From assembly GCA_016742295.1 (NCBI GenBank), contig JACVCA010000056.1, forward strand, positions 1 to 7,181: a DNA stretch of 7,181 nucleotides, written 5' to 3'. The translations under genes and the position numbers were made by a program. Shown piece by piece: positions 1 through 5,714 of this stretch. The notes beneath the pieces were generated by a model. The model had not been told where the DNA came from. It worked only from the letters and a program-made list of their open reading frames with translations, and did not search any database. Every line of letters starts with the position of its first letter. Within the stretch, counting starts at the first letter, position 1. Source of the DNA: Alphaproteobacteria bacterium (GTDB lineage: Bacteria > Pseudomonadota > Alphaproteobacteria > JAGOMX01).

Positions 1-744
1 GGTTAGGACAATTCCAGTAACACCAATACGCTTATTAAAGTTATCCGCAACATTAACCGCATCTTGCCCTGTCATAGCGTCAGCCACCAGTAACACTTCG
101 GTGGGATTTACTTCAGCTTTAATAGATTCAAGTTCCTGCATCAATGTATTGTCAATGTGGAGGCGACCTGCTGTATCAAAGAACACCACATCAAATCCTT
201 CAAGACGTGCTTTTTTCTGGGCTCGTTTAGCAATTTCAAGCGGCTTTTCAGATTCAATGATCTGCAAAGTTTCGATTTCACACTCACGCCCTAGAATCTC
301 AAGTTGCTCACGGGCTGCTGGACGATAAATATCCAAAGACACCATCAAGATTTTCTTATTAAATTTTGTTTTTAAAAGGCGCGCGATTTTAGCAGTTGTT
401 GTCGTCTTTCCAGATCCTTGCAGACCTACCATTAAGATAGACACAGGCGGTACGGCTGATAGATTAATGGGGCTCGCTACTCTCCCCAGAACCTCAATAA
501 GATGTTCGTGAACAATCTTAACAACTTGCTGTCCTGGCGTCACACTTTTTAAAATTTCTTGACCAATTGCTTTGGCTTGCACAGCTTGGATGAACTCTTT
601 AACCACAGGAAGTGCGACGTCAGCTTCCAAGAGAGCGATACGAATCTCGCGCATAGCGGCAGTGACATCAGCCTCACTTAGTGCCCCCCTGCCCCGCAAG
701 CGATCAAATACATTATTCAAACGGCTAGTTAAATTACCGAACAT
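1..744 (-). CDS. ffh: Signal recognition particle protein Ffh (SRP54), N-terminal part, cut by window edge
   Basis: This is the GTPase subunit of the signal recognition particle. It binds 4.5S RNA and hydrophobic signal sequences and docks ribosomes at the membrane through FtsY. The 248 codons visible here hold the N domain (about residues 1-90, starting MFGNLTSRLNNVFDRLRG) and most of the G domain. The P-loop GLQGSGKTTTTAK lies at about 107-119, DIYRPAAREQL at 138-148 and DTAGR at 190-194. The window ends on GIVLT, which is the start of the expected TKxD guanine-specificity motif, so the rest of the G domain and the methionine-rich M domain lie outside. The ATG at 742-744 is preceded by GAAAGGA nine bases upstream, a good ribosome-binding site. 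The family start matches. In many alphaproteobacteria ffh is followed by rpsP, rimM and trmD, which would lie beyond position 1; that is not visible here. Confidence 0.97.
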   Translation of the reverse strand, partial: MFGNLTSRLNNVFDRLRGRGALSEADVTAAMREIRIALLEADVALPVVKEFIQAVQAKAIGQEILKSVTPGQQVVKIVHEHLIEVLGRVASPINLSAVPPVSILMVGLQGSGKTTTTAKIARLLKTKFNKKILMVSLDIYRPAAREQLEILGRECEIETLQIIESEKPLEIAKRAQKKARLEGFDVVFFDTAGRLHIDNTLMQELESIKAEVNPTEVLLVADAMTGQDAVNVADNFNKRIGVTGIVLT

Positions 745-774
745 CCAAGAAAATCCTTTCAACGCAAAACTCGC

Positions 775-798
775 CAGTGAGCGAACCCTCGCCAACTG
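775..798 (-). promoter_or_regulatory. Imperfect hairpin in the ffh leader
   Basis: Between the GNAT stop and the ffh start there is a symmetrical imperfect palindrome. The outer arms are CAGT/ACTG, the inner arms GCGA/TCGC, and a 2x2 internal loop separates them. In the minus-strand transcript the loop is GGGU and one of the two internal positions can form a G-U pair. It sits 31 bases before the ffh start. GGCGAG occurs in the hairpin and again just after it. It could be the end of the GNAT transcript or a leader structure of ffh, but no strong U-tract follows, so terminator function is doubtful. Confidence 0.3.
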
Positions 799-828
799 AC
801 GTTTTTACGTTTGTACCTTTAGAAGGTT

Positions 829-1638
829 TTAGCAGGCTATGTCAACTTTTTTGTGATTGAATAAAAACTCATAGTTTTTGTACGTTGACAGTTGTTTGAA
901 GCCTAGTCTGCTATAAACTCCAACTCCTTTAGCAGAACTATCTAAAAAACAATATTTATGACCTGCTCTCTTTGCTTTATCAAGAGCGTAAGCAATAACT
1001 CCGGAAGCAAACCCTTGTCGTTGAAACTTAATGCAAGTTGCAACATTATTAAGACGTACCCCGTCTTCACTTAGAGATAAAGTAGCAGAGGCTACAGGCT
1101 GATTATCATGATAAACAACATAATGTTGCATCCTCCCTAGATCGCACGACAGATATACAGCATTAAGTTTCACAAACATTGCTGAAGATTCTTCAGTGTA
1201 TACAAATCCTTCCTTAATAGGCAGGCTCCAATCTTTAAGCTCTTTTAAATCTGAAACTTTTCGAATATCAAATTTTTTCACCCAGGATTCAGCTTCAAAC
1301 ACTTCCAAATCGAGAAACATAGAAGAAAAAGTATCTTTATATTTTAACCCATTCTGTTCAAGACATTCCTCTAACCTGGGTGAGGCAGCCCTATTATCAA
1401 TAACCCAACGCCAAGGCACATTATACCTTTCAAAAAAACGCTTCACCTTTTCAATGTATGTAGGGATATCATTAATGTTAATATCAGTTGTTATAACAAC
1501 GTTAAAAGCAGTATTTAAAATACCTGTGACAAAAGCTTCAATATTCCTTTCTTGCAAACATTCTATTGCAATACTTTCAAAGTAAAAACATGCAGTTTTA
1601 TGGTAATCTTTAAGAAGCGCAGGCGGCGTACTGATCAT
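829..1638 (-). CDS. GNAT-family N-acetyltransferase with long N-terminal region
   Basis: This is a predicted acetyl-CoA-dependent acyltransferase of 269 residues; its substrate cannot be told from sequence. The GNAT fold occupies about residues 120-255. The acetyl-CoA pyrophosphate-binding motif A is seen as QRQGFA at 206-211, after the strand VRLNNVATCI. The following helix is SGVIAYALDKAKRAG. The typical C-terminal segment FLDSSAKGVGVYSRLGFK (231-248) contains the conserved YxxLGF. The first roughly 110 residues have no motif I recognise. Together they make the protein longer than a single GNAT domain (about 150), as in two-lobed GNATs whose N-terminal half is degenerate. There is no signal peptide or membrane segment, so it is probably cytosolic. 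The ATG at 1636-1638 has GAGG eight bases upstream. It lies on the same strand as ffh with an 84-base gap and is separated from gyrB by 582 bases, so it probably has its own promoter. It may be transcribed into ffh. Confidence 0.85.
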   Translation of the reverse strand: MISTPPALLKDYHKTACFYFESIAIECLQERNIEAFVTGILNTAFNVVITTDININDIPTYIEKVKRFFERYNVPWRWVIDNRAASPRLEECLEQNGLKYKDTFSSMFLDLEVFEAESWVKKFDIRKVSDLKELKDWSLPIKEGFVYTEESSAMFVKLNAVYLSCDLGRMQHYVVYHDNQPVASATLSLSEDGVRLNNVATCIKFQRQGFASGVIAYALDKAKRAGHKYCFLDSSAKGVGVYSRLGFKQLSTYKNYEFLFNHKKVDIAC

Positions 1639-1642
1639 ACAA

Positions 1643-1659
1643 TTAACCTCGAGGATTAA
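1643..1659 (-). promoter_or_regulatory. Near-palindrome covering the GNAT ribosome-binding site
   Basis: The perfect 8-base palindrome CCTCGAGG (1647-1654) is flanked on both sides by TTAA (1643-1646 and 1656-1659), offset by one base. The minus-strand GAGG inside it is the Shine-Dalgarno sequence of the GNAT gene. In RNA it could fold as UUAA-CC pairing with GG-UUAA around a UCGA loop with one bulged base, partly hiding the ribosome-binding site. The stem is weak and function is inferred only. Confidence 0.25.
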
Positions 1660-1704
1660 ATTTGAGATATTTTTGATGCTATTTTTTAATTAAATTGCTT
1701 GGCG

Positions 1705-1733
1705 AGTATATATAATAAAAAAATAATTGTAGA
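1705..1733 (-). promoter_or_regulatory. Candidate sigma-70 promoter for the GNAT gene
   Basis: On the minus strand a -10-like TATACT (1705-1710) lies 17 bases downstream of a -35-like TCTACA (1728-1733, four of six consensus positions). The spacer is very AT-rich. Transcription would start near 1698, giving a leader of about 60 bases to the ATG at 1638. Because the surrounding sequence is AT-rich, chance matches are likely. Confidence 0.33.
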
Positions 1734-1902
1734 TTTGTTAATTATTATTCTGCAAAATTTATATGCTCTCCAACTATTACTAGACCTACTCATTCCATCC
1801 CTGAAAAAAACTCAAAGCACTTACATCCTGCTCATACTCTTTTTATATCTCTATACGCAAATTATTTATAAGTAAAGACTGTGAGATAATAAAATTTATT
1901 TC

Positions 1903-1925
1903 TTGATAATTTCCTTTATTATCAA
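1903..1925. promoter_or_regulatory. Perfect 8-base inverted repeat resembling a Fur-type operator
   Basis: The arms TTGATAAT (1903-1910) and ATTATCAA (1918-1925) are exact reverse complements around a 7-base centre. The inner 19 bases (1905-1923) have the half-sites GATAAT and ATTATC at the spacing of the classical E. coli Fur box. They agree with its consensus at all 12 half-site positions plus one central position. A further GATAAT lies 20 bases away at 1885-1890. It is about 265 bases upstream of the GNAT start and about 200 bases upstream of the candidate promoter, an unusual distance for a repressor site. The background is AT-rich, so this may be chance or an RNA hairpin. Confidence 0.35.
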
Positions 1926-2088
1926 CAATTCTAGTCTGCAAGGTTTATTATAAAAAAGATTCAAAATACAAAATTGTTATGAGCTGGTCTAATTTGATTT
2001 AACGAGTACAATTATCAGGTCTATTTTCAATTTCATCAAGTTACTAAATTTAAGATTAAAATTTTTTAAAACAGCCATTCATTCCACT

Positions 2089-2112
2089 TGCAGCCGGATA
2101 AATTGAGCTGCA
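2089..2112. repeat. 6-base inverted repeat TGCAGC/GCTGCA
   Basis: The arms at 2089-2094 and 2107-2112 are exact reverse complements with a 12-base loop. It stands out because the arms are GC-rich in an AT-rich gap. It is not followed by a T-tract on either strand, so it does not look like a terminator. Function unknown. Confidence 0.3.
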
Positions 2113-2136
2113 CTTACAAAAACATTGAAATGTACA

Positions 2137-2169
2137 CTATAAGGCAAGAAAATTATAAGCGCCTTATAG
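2137..2169 (-). terminator. Probable gyrB terminator with an alternative longer hairpin
   Basis: Reading the minus strand after gyrB, TATAAG-GCG-CTTATA (2168-2154) forms a 6-base-pair hairpin followed at once by a U-rich run (AUUUUCUU). This is the form of a weak intrinsic terminator about 50 bases past the stop codon. The same 5' arm also belongs to a longer 9-base inverted repeat, CTATAAGGC (2137-2145) against GCCTTATAG (2161-2169), with a 15-base loop that swallows the U-run. The two folds exclude each other. Confidence 0.45.
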
Positions 2170-2196
2170 CATTAGAAGGTGTTAAATTTTGCAGTA

Positions 2197-2216
2197 GGCT
2201 CACGCCGCCTGAGACC
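2197..2216 (-). other. GC-rich hairpin directly after the gyrB stop codon
   Basis: Four bases beyond the gyrB stop, the minus strand reads GGTCTCA, then the 7-base loop GGCGGCG, then TGAGCC. This pairs over six positions with one bulged T. No U-tract follows, so it is more likely a 3'-end stabilising or pausing structure than an intrinsic terminator. It lies ahead of the AU-rich hairpin at 2137-2169. Confidence 0.35.
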
Positions 2217-2220
2217 TGAA

Positions 2221-4653
2221 CTATGCATCCAAATTCTTAACACTTAAAGCATTAGCTTGGATAAAGTCACGACGTGGCTCTACCACATCACCCATCAATG
2301 TGGAAAAGACCTCTTCAGCTTCATTCACATGGTCAATTTGGACTTGTAATAAAACGCGCGCCTCTGGATCCAGCGTTGTCTGCCATAACTCTTCAGCATC
2401 CATTTCTCCAAGTCCTTTATAGCGCTGAATCGTAATGCCGCGTCGTCCTTGCTCGGTCACAGCTTCAAGAAACGATAGTGGCCCGAAGGTTAAAGTTTCT
2501 TTTTCCTTCACAATAAAGTGGCCTGGCTGCGGGAAGATCTCTGCCATATCTTGCAATATGACTTGCATCTTCTCATCTGTTGTTCTGGCAAGCGTCTCGG
2601 CTGAAACCACATGAGATTCACTGACTCCAAACATAGTACGAGTGACGATAAAACCTCTTTCTGAGGTGACTTCAGCTGTCCAACCGCCACGTTCATTTTC
2701 CTCGCCAATAAGATTAAGACGAGACGCCACACCATCAGCAACTTTTTGTGCATAAGTTAAATCTGCAAGTTGCTCTGTTTTAAAAGCGCCAGCCAAAAGG
2801 ATTTGTTCTGTAACTAATTCCGAGCCAATTTTTTTTGTAAGCTCTTGGAGTAAGGATTCAATTTTCCTTGCTTTTTCAACTGTTGCTCTTAAATCTATAC
2901 CAACAATCTGACTGCCATCTGCGCACTTCAGGCATGCTCCCTCAAGGCCTGCCGCGGTGAGGTATTCTTGCAAAGCTCGTTCATCTTTCAAATAAATTTG
3001 TGATTGACCACGCTTAATGCCAAACAGAGGGGGCCGAGCAATGTAAAGAAAACCTTTAGCAATCAGGTCAGGCATTTGGCGGTAAAAGAAAGTCAACAAT
3101 AACGTACGGATGTGACTACCATCAACGTCCGCGTCTGTCATAATGATAATTTTATGATAGCGGCTTTTTTCAGCATTAAAGTCGTCAGGCCCAACTCCTG
3201 TGCCAAGGGCACAAATCAGGGTACCAATTTCTTGAGATCCTAACATCTTGTCAAAGCGTGCGCGTTCGACATTTAAAATTTTCCCGCGTAAGGGCAGAAT
3301 GGCTTGAAAAAGACGATTGCGACCAGTTTTGGCTGATCCGCCAGCGCTATCTCCCTCAACAAGAAACAATTCACTCTTGCTAGGGTCACGTTCCTGACAA
3401 TCAGCTAACTTGCCTGGCAATGAAGAAATCTCGAGCACGCTCTTACGTCGCGTAAGATCTCTTGCTTTGCGGGCTGCTTCCCGAGCTGTTGCAGCTTCAT
3501 AAATCTTGCTGACAATCTTACGTGCATCTGCAGGATGTTCTTCAAACCATTGATCTAGACGCTCACTCATCACACTTTCTACAACGGTTCTAACTTCAGA
3601 AGATACAAGCTTATCTTTAGTCTGAGAAGAGAATTTAGGGTCAGGAACTTTGACAGATAATATACAGGTCAAGCCCTCACGCGCATCTTCACCGGTTAGT
3701 ACAATCTTGTCTTTCTTTGAAGAAGGCGCAAATGCAGCCGCATACTTATTGACCACCCGTGTCAACGCTCCTCTAAAACCTGCAAGGTGTGTTCCCCCAT
3801 CACGTTGAGGAATATTATTGGTAAAACACAAAACGGATTCATGATAACTATCAGTCCATTGCATAGCAATATCCAGAATAATTCCATCACGTTCACCATT
3901 AATCATTATGGAGTCATTATGGATAGCTGTTTTGCTTTTATTTAAATATTCCACAAAGGCCTTCACGCCACCTTCGTAAAAAAGCTCAACTTGTAAGGGT
4001 TCGCTTTCACGCTCATCTCTTAAATGGATGTGTACGCCAGAATTTAAAAATGCAAGTTCACGTAAACGGGTTTCTAACCGTTTAAAATCAAACTCTGTCA
4101 TCGTAAAGGTTTCAGTGGAGGGTAAAAAAGTGATTTCTGTCCCTCTCTCTCCTTCTCCAGGGCCAATTATTTCCAGAGGAGCTACAGGGTCCCCATGCTT
4201 AAAAGTCATATGATATTTTTGGCCATTGCGCCAAATTGTAAGATCAAGCTTCTCAGAGAGCGCATTGACCACTGAGACACCGACCCCATGCAGACCCCCT
4301 GAAACCTTATAAGAATTTTGATCAAACTTTCCACCCGCATGTAACTGCGTCATAATGACTTCAGCAGCTGAAACCCCTTCTTCTTCATGAATATCTACGG
4401 GAATACCTCGTCCGTTATCCCGTACCGTTACCGAGCCGTTTGCATTGATACAAACTGTAATGCGATCACAATGACCCCCTAAGGCTTCGTCAATTGCATT
4501 ATCCACCACTTCGTACACCATATGGTGTAAACCTGAACCGTCATCTGTATCCCCTATATACATCCCGGGACGTTTACGTACGGCATCAAGCCCGCGCAAA
4601 ACCTTAATGGATTGAGCATCATAATCTTGTTGAGGTGCTATGTGGTTGGTCAT
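2221..4653 (-). CDS. gyrB: DNA gyrase subunit B, complete
   Basis: This is the ATPase subunit of DNA gyrase. With GyrA it introduces negative supercoils, essential for replication and transcription. The 810 residues show every expected part. The GHKL ATPase domain has EVVDNAIDEAL (48-58, with the catalytic Glu and Mg-binding Asn), DNGRGIP (79-85), HAGGKF (105-110) and GGLHGVGVSVVN (119-130). The transducer domain has the switch lysine in QTKDKLV (344-350). The TOPRIM domain has EGDSAGGSAK (433-442) and the metal-binding acidic triad in TDADVDG (506-512). The tail has RYKGLGEMD (744-752). The length and the extra segment of about 555-735 match proteobacterial GyrB; ParE lacks that insertion. 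Arg456 lies at the position of E. coli GyrB Lys447 and Thr443 at the position of Gln434. The ATG at 4651-4653 agrees with the family start but only a weak GAG ribosome-binding site precedes it. It has no recF or dnaN upstream here, and flanking gaps suggest it is transcribed alone. Confidence 0.98.
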   Translation of the reverse strand: MTNHIAPQQDYDAQSIKVLRGLDAVRKRPGMYIGDTDDGSGLHHMVYEVVDNAIDEALGGHCDRITVCINANGSVTVRDNGRGIPVDIHEEEGVSAAEVIMTQLHAGGKFDQNSYKVSGGLHGVGVSVVNALSEKLDLTIWRNGQKYHMTFKHGDPVAPLEIIGPGEGERGTEITFLPSTETFTMTEFDFKRLETRLRELAFLNSGVHIHLRDERESEPLQVELFYEGGVKAFVEYLNKSKTAIHNDSIMINGERDGIILDIAMQWTDSYHESVLCFTNNIPQRDGGTHLAGFRGALTRVVNKYAAAFAPSSKKDKIVLTGEDAREGLTCILSVKVPDPKFSSQTKDKLVSSEVRTVVESVMSERLDQWFEEHPADARKIVSKIYEAATAREAARKARDLTRRKSVLEISSLPGKLADCQERDPSKSELFLVEGDSAGGSAKTGRNRLFQAILPLRGKILNVERARFDKMLGSQEIGTLICALGTGVGPDDFNAEKSRYHKIIIMTDADVDGSHIRTLLLTFFYRQMPDLIAKGFLYIARPPLFGIKRGQSQIYLKDERALQEYLTAAGLEGACLKCADGSQIVGIDLRATVEKARKIESLLQELTKKIGSELVTEQILLAGAFKTEQLADLTYAQKVADGVASRLNLIGEENERGGWTAEVTSERGFIVTRTMFGVSESHVVSAETLARTTDEKMQVILQDMAEIFPQPGHFIVKEKETLTFGPLSFLEAVTEQGRRGITIQRYKGLGEMDAEELWQTTLDPEARVLLQVQIDHVNEAEEVFSTLMGDVVEPRRDFIQANALSVKNLDA

Positions 4654-4734
4654 TCTTATACTCGCTATAAATCTTGCAAAGTGTATGATAAATCACTTGG
4701 ATACTTATTCTTTATCCTGAACACTCTAAAGTAG

Positions 4735-5065
4735 CAAGATTTTCTCGAAAGAGAAACATCTACGATTAGAATTATAAATTTAAAGCCTGGAGGTAACAGT
4801 ACGATCATGGGTCTCTACACGGCTTTATTTGCCCCTTCCTTTGGTTGAGGTGGCGTATTCCACAGCCTAGTTCTGATTGCAACTTAAATTTCTAGTTGAT
4901 TATAGTGCACAAGTTCTATTGGCAGCCTCTATTGCTAAACTCTCACCTTTGTCAGTAATTTCTTATACCCATTACTGCTATATTTTAGGAGGCATGGTGG
5001 TTTTATCGATAATATTGCGCTATCCACGCAACACACGCGGTTTGCATTTTATTATTGAGTTATGA
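4735..5065 (+). pseudogene. Possible remnant of a polytopic membrane protein C-terminus (MFS-like?), in two frames
   Basis: Two plus-strand fragments in different frames each look like membrane protein. The first runs to a TGA at 4846-4848 and continues in frame as GGVFHSLVLIAT to a TAA at 4885. Before the TGA it reads MGLYTALFAPSFG, with TGA standing where Trp would be natural. The second, from about 4877 in the +1 frame, contains SAQVLLAASIAKLSP, then a hydrophobic helix ISYTHYCYILGGMVVLSIIL, then the positive tail RYPRNTRG and a stop at 5063-5065. Helix followed by a basic tail resembles the last membrane segment of a major-facilitator transporter, but I cannot name a family. The stop plus frame change argue for a decayed gene rather than a 62-residue protein. 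The minus strand of this stretch shows nothing. It overlaps the end of the amidase remnant by a few bases, tail to tail. Confidence 0.35.
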
Positions 5066-5575
5066 GTTACGCTCATAAAAAGAACCATACTTTGCCTCAA
5101 GCGCCCAGATCCAAAACATGTCCTTGTCATCAATCTCTTCTTTATAAGCTCGTGGATCTTGGTTATGCGAAAAATGTGCCCGAAAACTTGTTAAAACATG
5201 TCCCAGCTCTGGTGTAAATGCTGACAACTCTTCTATTTTGTAATCATAGTTACTTAAATATTTTGACATAAATGCCTCACTCCCGCCTTTAGGTAATGAT
5301 TCTTTAGGATTATAACGCGCGCCAATGGCCTCTTCAGTTAACTCGTCCTGGGTAAGCCAAGCACCAATATTATATTGTTCAAATAAGTAGCCCCATGGAA
5401 ATAAAATTCCGGGATCTTGCTTACGGCCAGGAGCAATATCTGCATGACCTATAACATTATAAGGCTGAATCTCATATTTTTTAACCAGATGTTGGCTCAA
5501 AATTCCGAGTGTATTAATTTGAGCTTAATCAAATGGGAACCAAAGAAAATTTCTCTCGATGATAAAGTCCACTAA
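5060..5575 (-). pseudogene. Truncated, nonsense-interrupted N-acetylmuramoyl-L-alanine amidase (AmiD/AmpD-type, Amidase_2)
   Basis: This is the remnant of a zinc amidase that cuts the bond between MurNAc and L-Ala in peptidoglycan or its turnover fragments. The C-terminal half is well preserved. It has the signature VIGHADIAPGRKQDPGILF, carrying the second zinc His, the active-site Lys and the zinc Asp, and then FPWGYLFEQYNIGAWL. The tail runs to a normal-looking end, ALEAKYGSFYE, with stop TAA at 5060-5062. Reading upstream in the same frame, homology continues as AQINTLGILSQHLVKKYEI, then a TAA at 5525-5527, then WFPFD, exactly where this family has W-x-PF-D/E-x-x-QI. A single sense codon has therefore become a stop. 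Beyond about 5575 no frame shows the N-terminal half with the HYxI first zinc His and the GIE motif. A TTG at 5498-5500 could open a 146-residue ORF but has no clear ribosome-binding site, and the product would lack the first zinc ligand. A functional enzyme is very unlikely. Confidence 0.8.
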
Positions 5576-5714
5576 TTAAAATTTACGCAACCAGTTACAA
5601 TAATTACCTCACCTGTTCATTTGACCTAGAAAAGGAACTACCCGTTCTTTTCCTCATCTTTGGATCAAACGATGCTATACTTTCCTTCATAAAGGCGAGT
5701 CTCTCTTTTTATAC

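Larger units (their letters stand above)
1639..2220. other. 582-base AT-rich intergenic gap between gyrB and the GNAT gene
   Basis: I find no convincing gene here on either strand. The longest minus-strand reading stretches are about 30 codons and lack a good ribosome-binding site or a recognisable product. The gap is much richer in A and T than its neighbours. It holds several inverted repeats listed separately (at 1903-1925, 2089-2112, 2137-2169 and 2197-2216) and a candidate promoter at 1705-1733. It could be a regulatory region, an unrecognised small RNA, or a gene decayed beyond recognition. Confidence 0.6.

Noticed and set aside
101..799. Plus-strand open frames at 101-328 and 572-799
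   Set aside because: They lie mostly or wholly opposite ffh codons; the minus-strand frame carries unmistakable SRP54 motifs, so these are shadows.
815..827. ACCTT-TAG-AAGGT mini-hairpin just after the GNAT stop as a terminator
   Set aside because: The stem has only five pairs with a three-base loop and no U-tract follows on the minus strand.
1196..1585. Plus-strand open frame of 129 residues opposite the GNAT gene
   Set aside because: It lies wholly inside the well-supported GNAT gene on the other strand, has no protein-family features, and is a shadow of that gene.
1722..1746. AATAATT/AATTATT inverted repeat
   Set aside because: Composed only of A and T in an AT-rich stretch and overlapping the candidate promoter; likely chance.
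1989..2078. A 29-residue minus-strand reading frame beginning MAVLKNFNLKF in the gyrB-GNAT gap
   Set aside because: AT-rich, no clear ribosome-binding site and no recognisable product. Chance ORFs of this size are expected.
5055..5073. TATGAG-TTACG-CTCATA hairpin followed by AAAAAG near the convergent ends
   Set aside because: The stem is short, it lies in the last codons of the amidase remnant, and there is no T-run on the side needed for a terminator of either strand.
5604..5690. A 28-residue minus-strand reading frame beginning MKESIASFDPKMRKR, which could be imagined as the start of the lost amidase
   Set aside because: It has no ribosome-binding site, and the resemblance to the family's early SPNF segment is too short to trust. 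The HYxI motif that should follow is absent in all frames.
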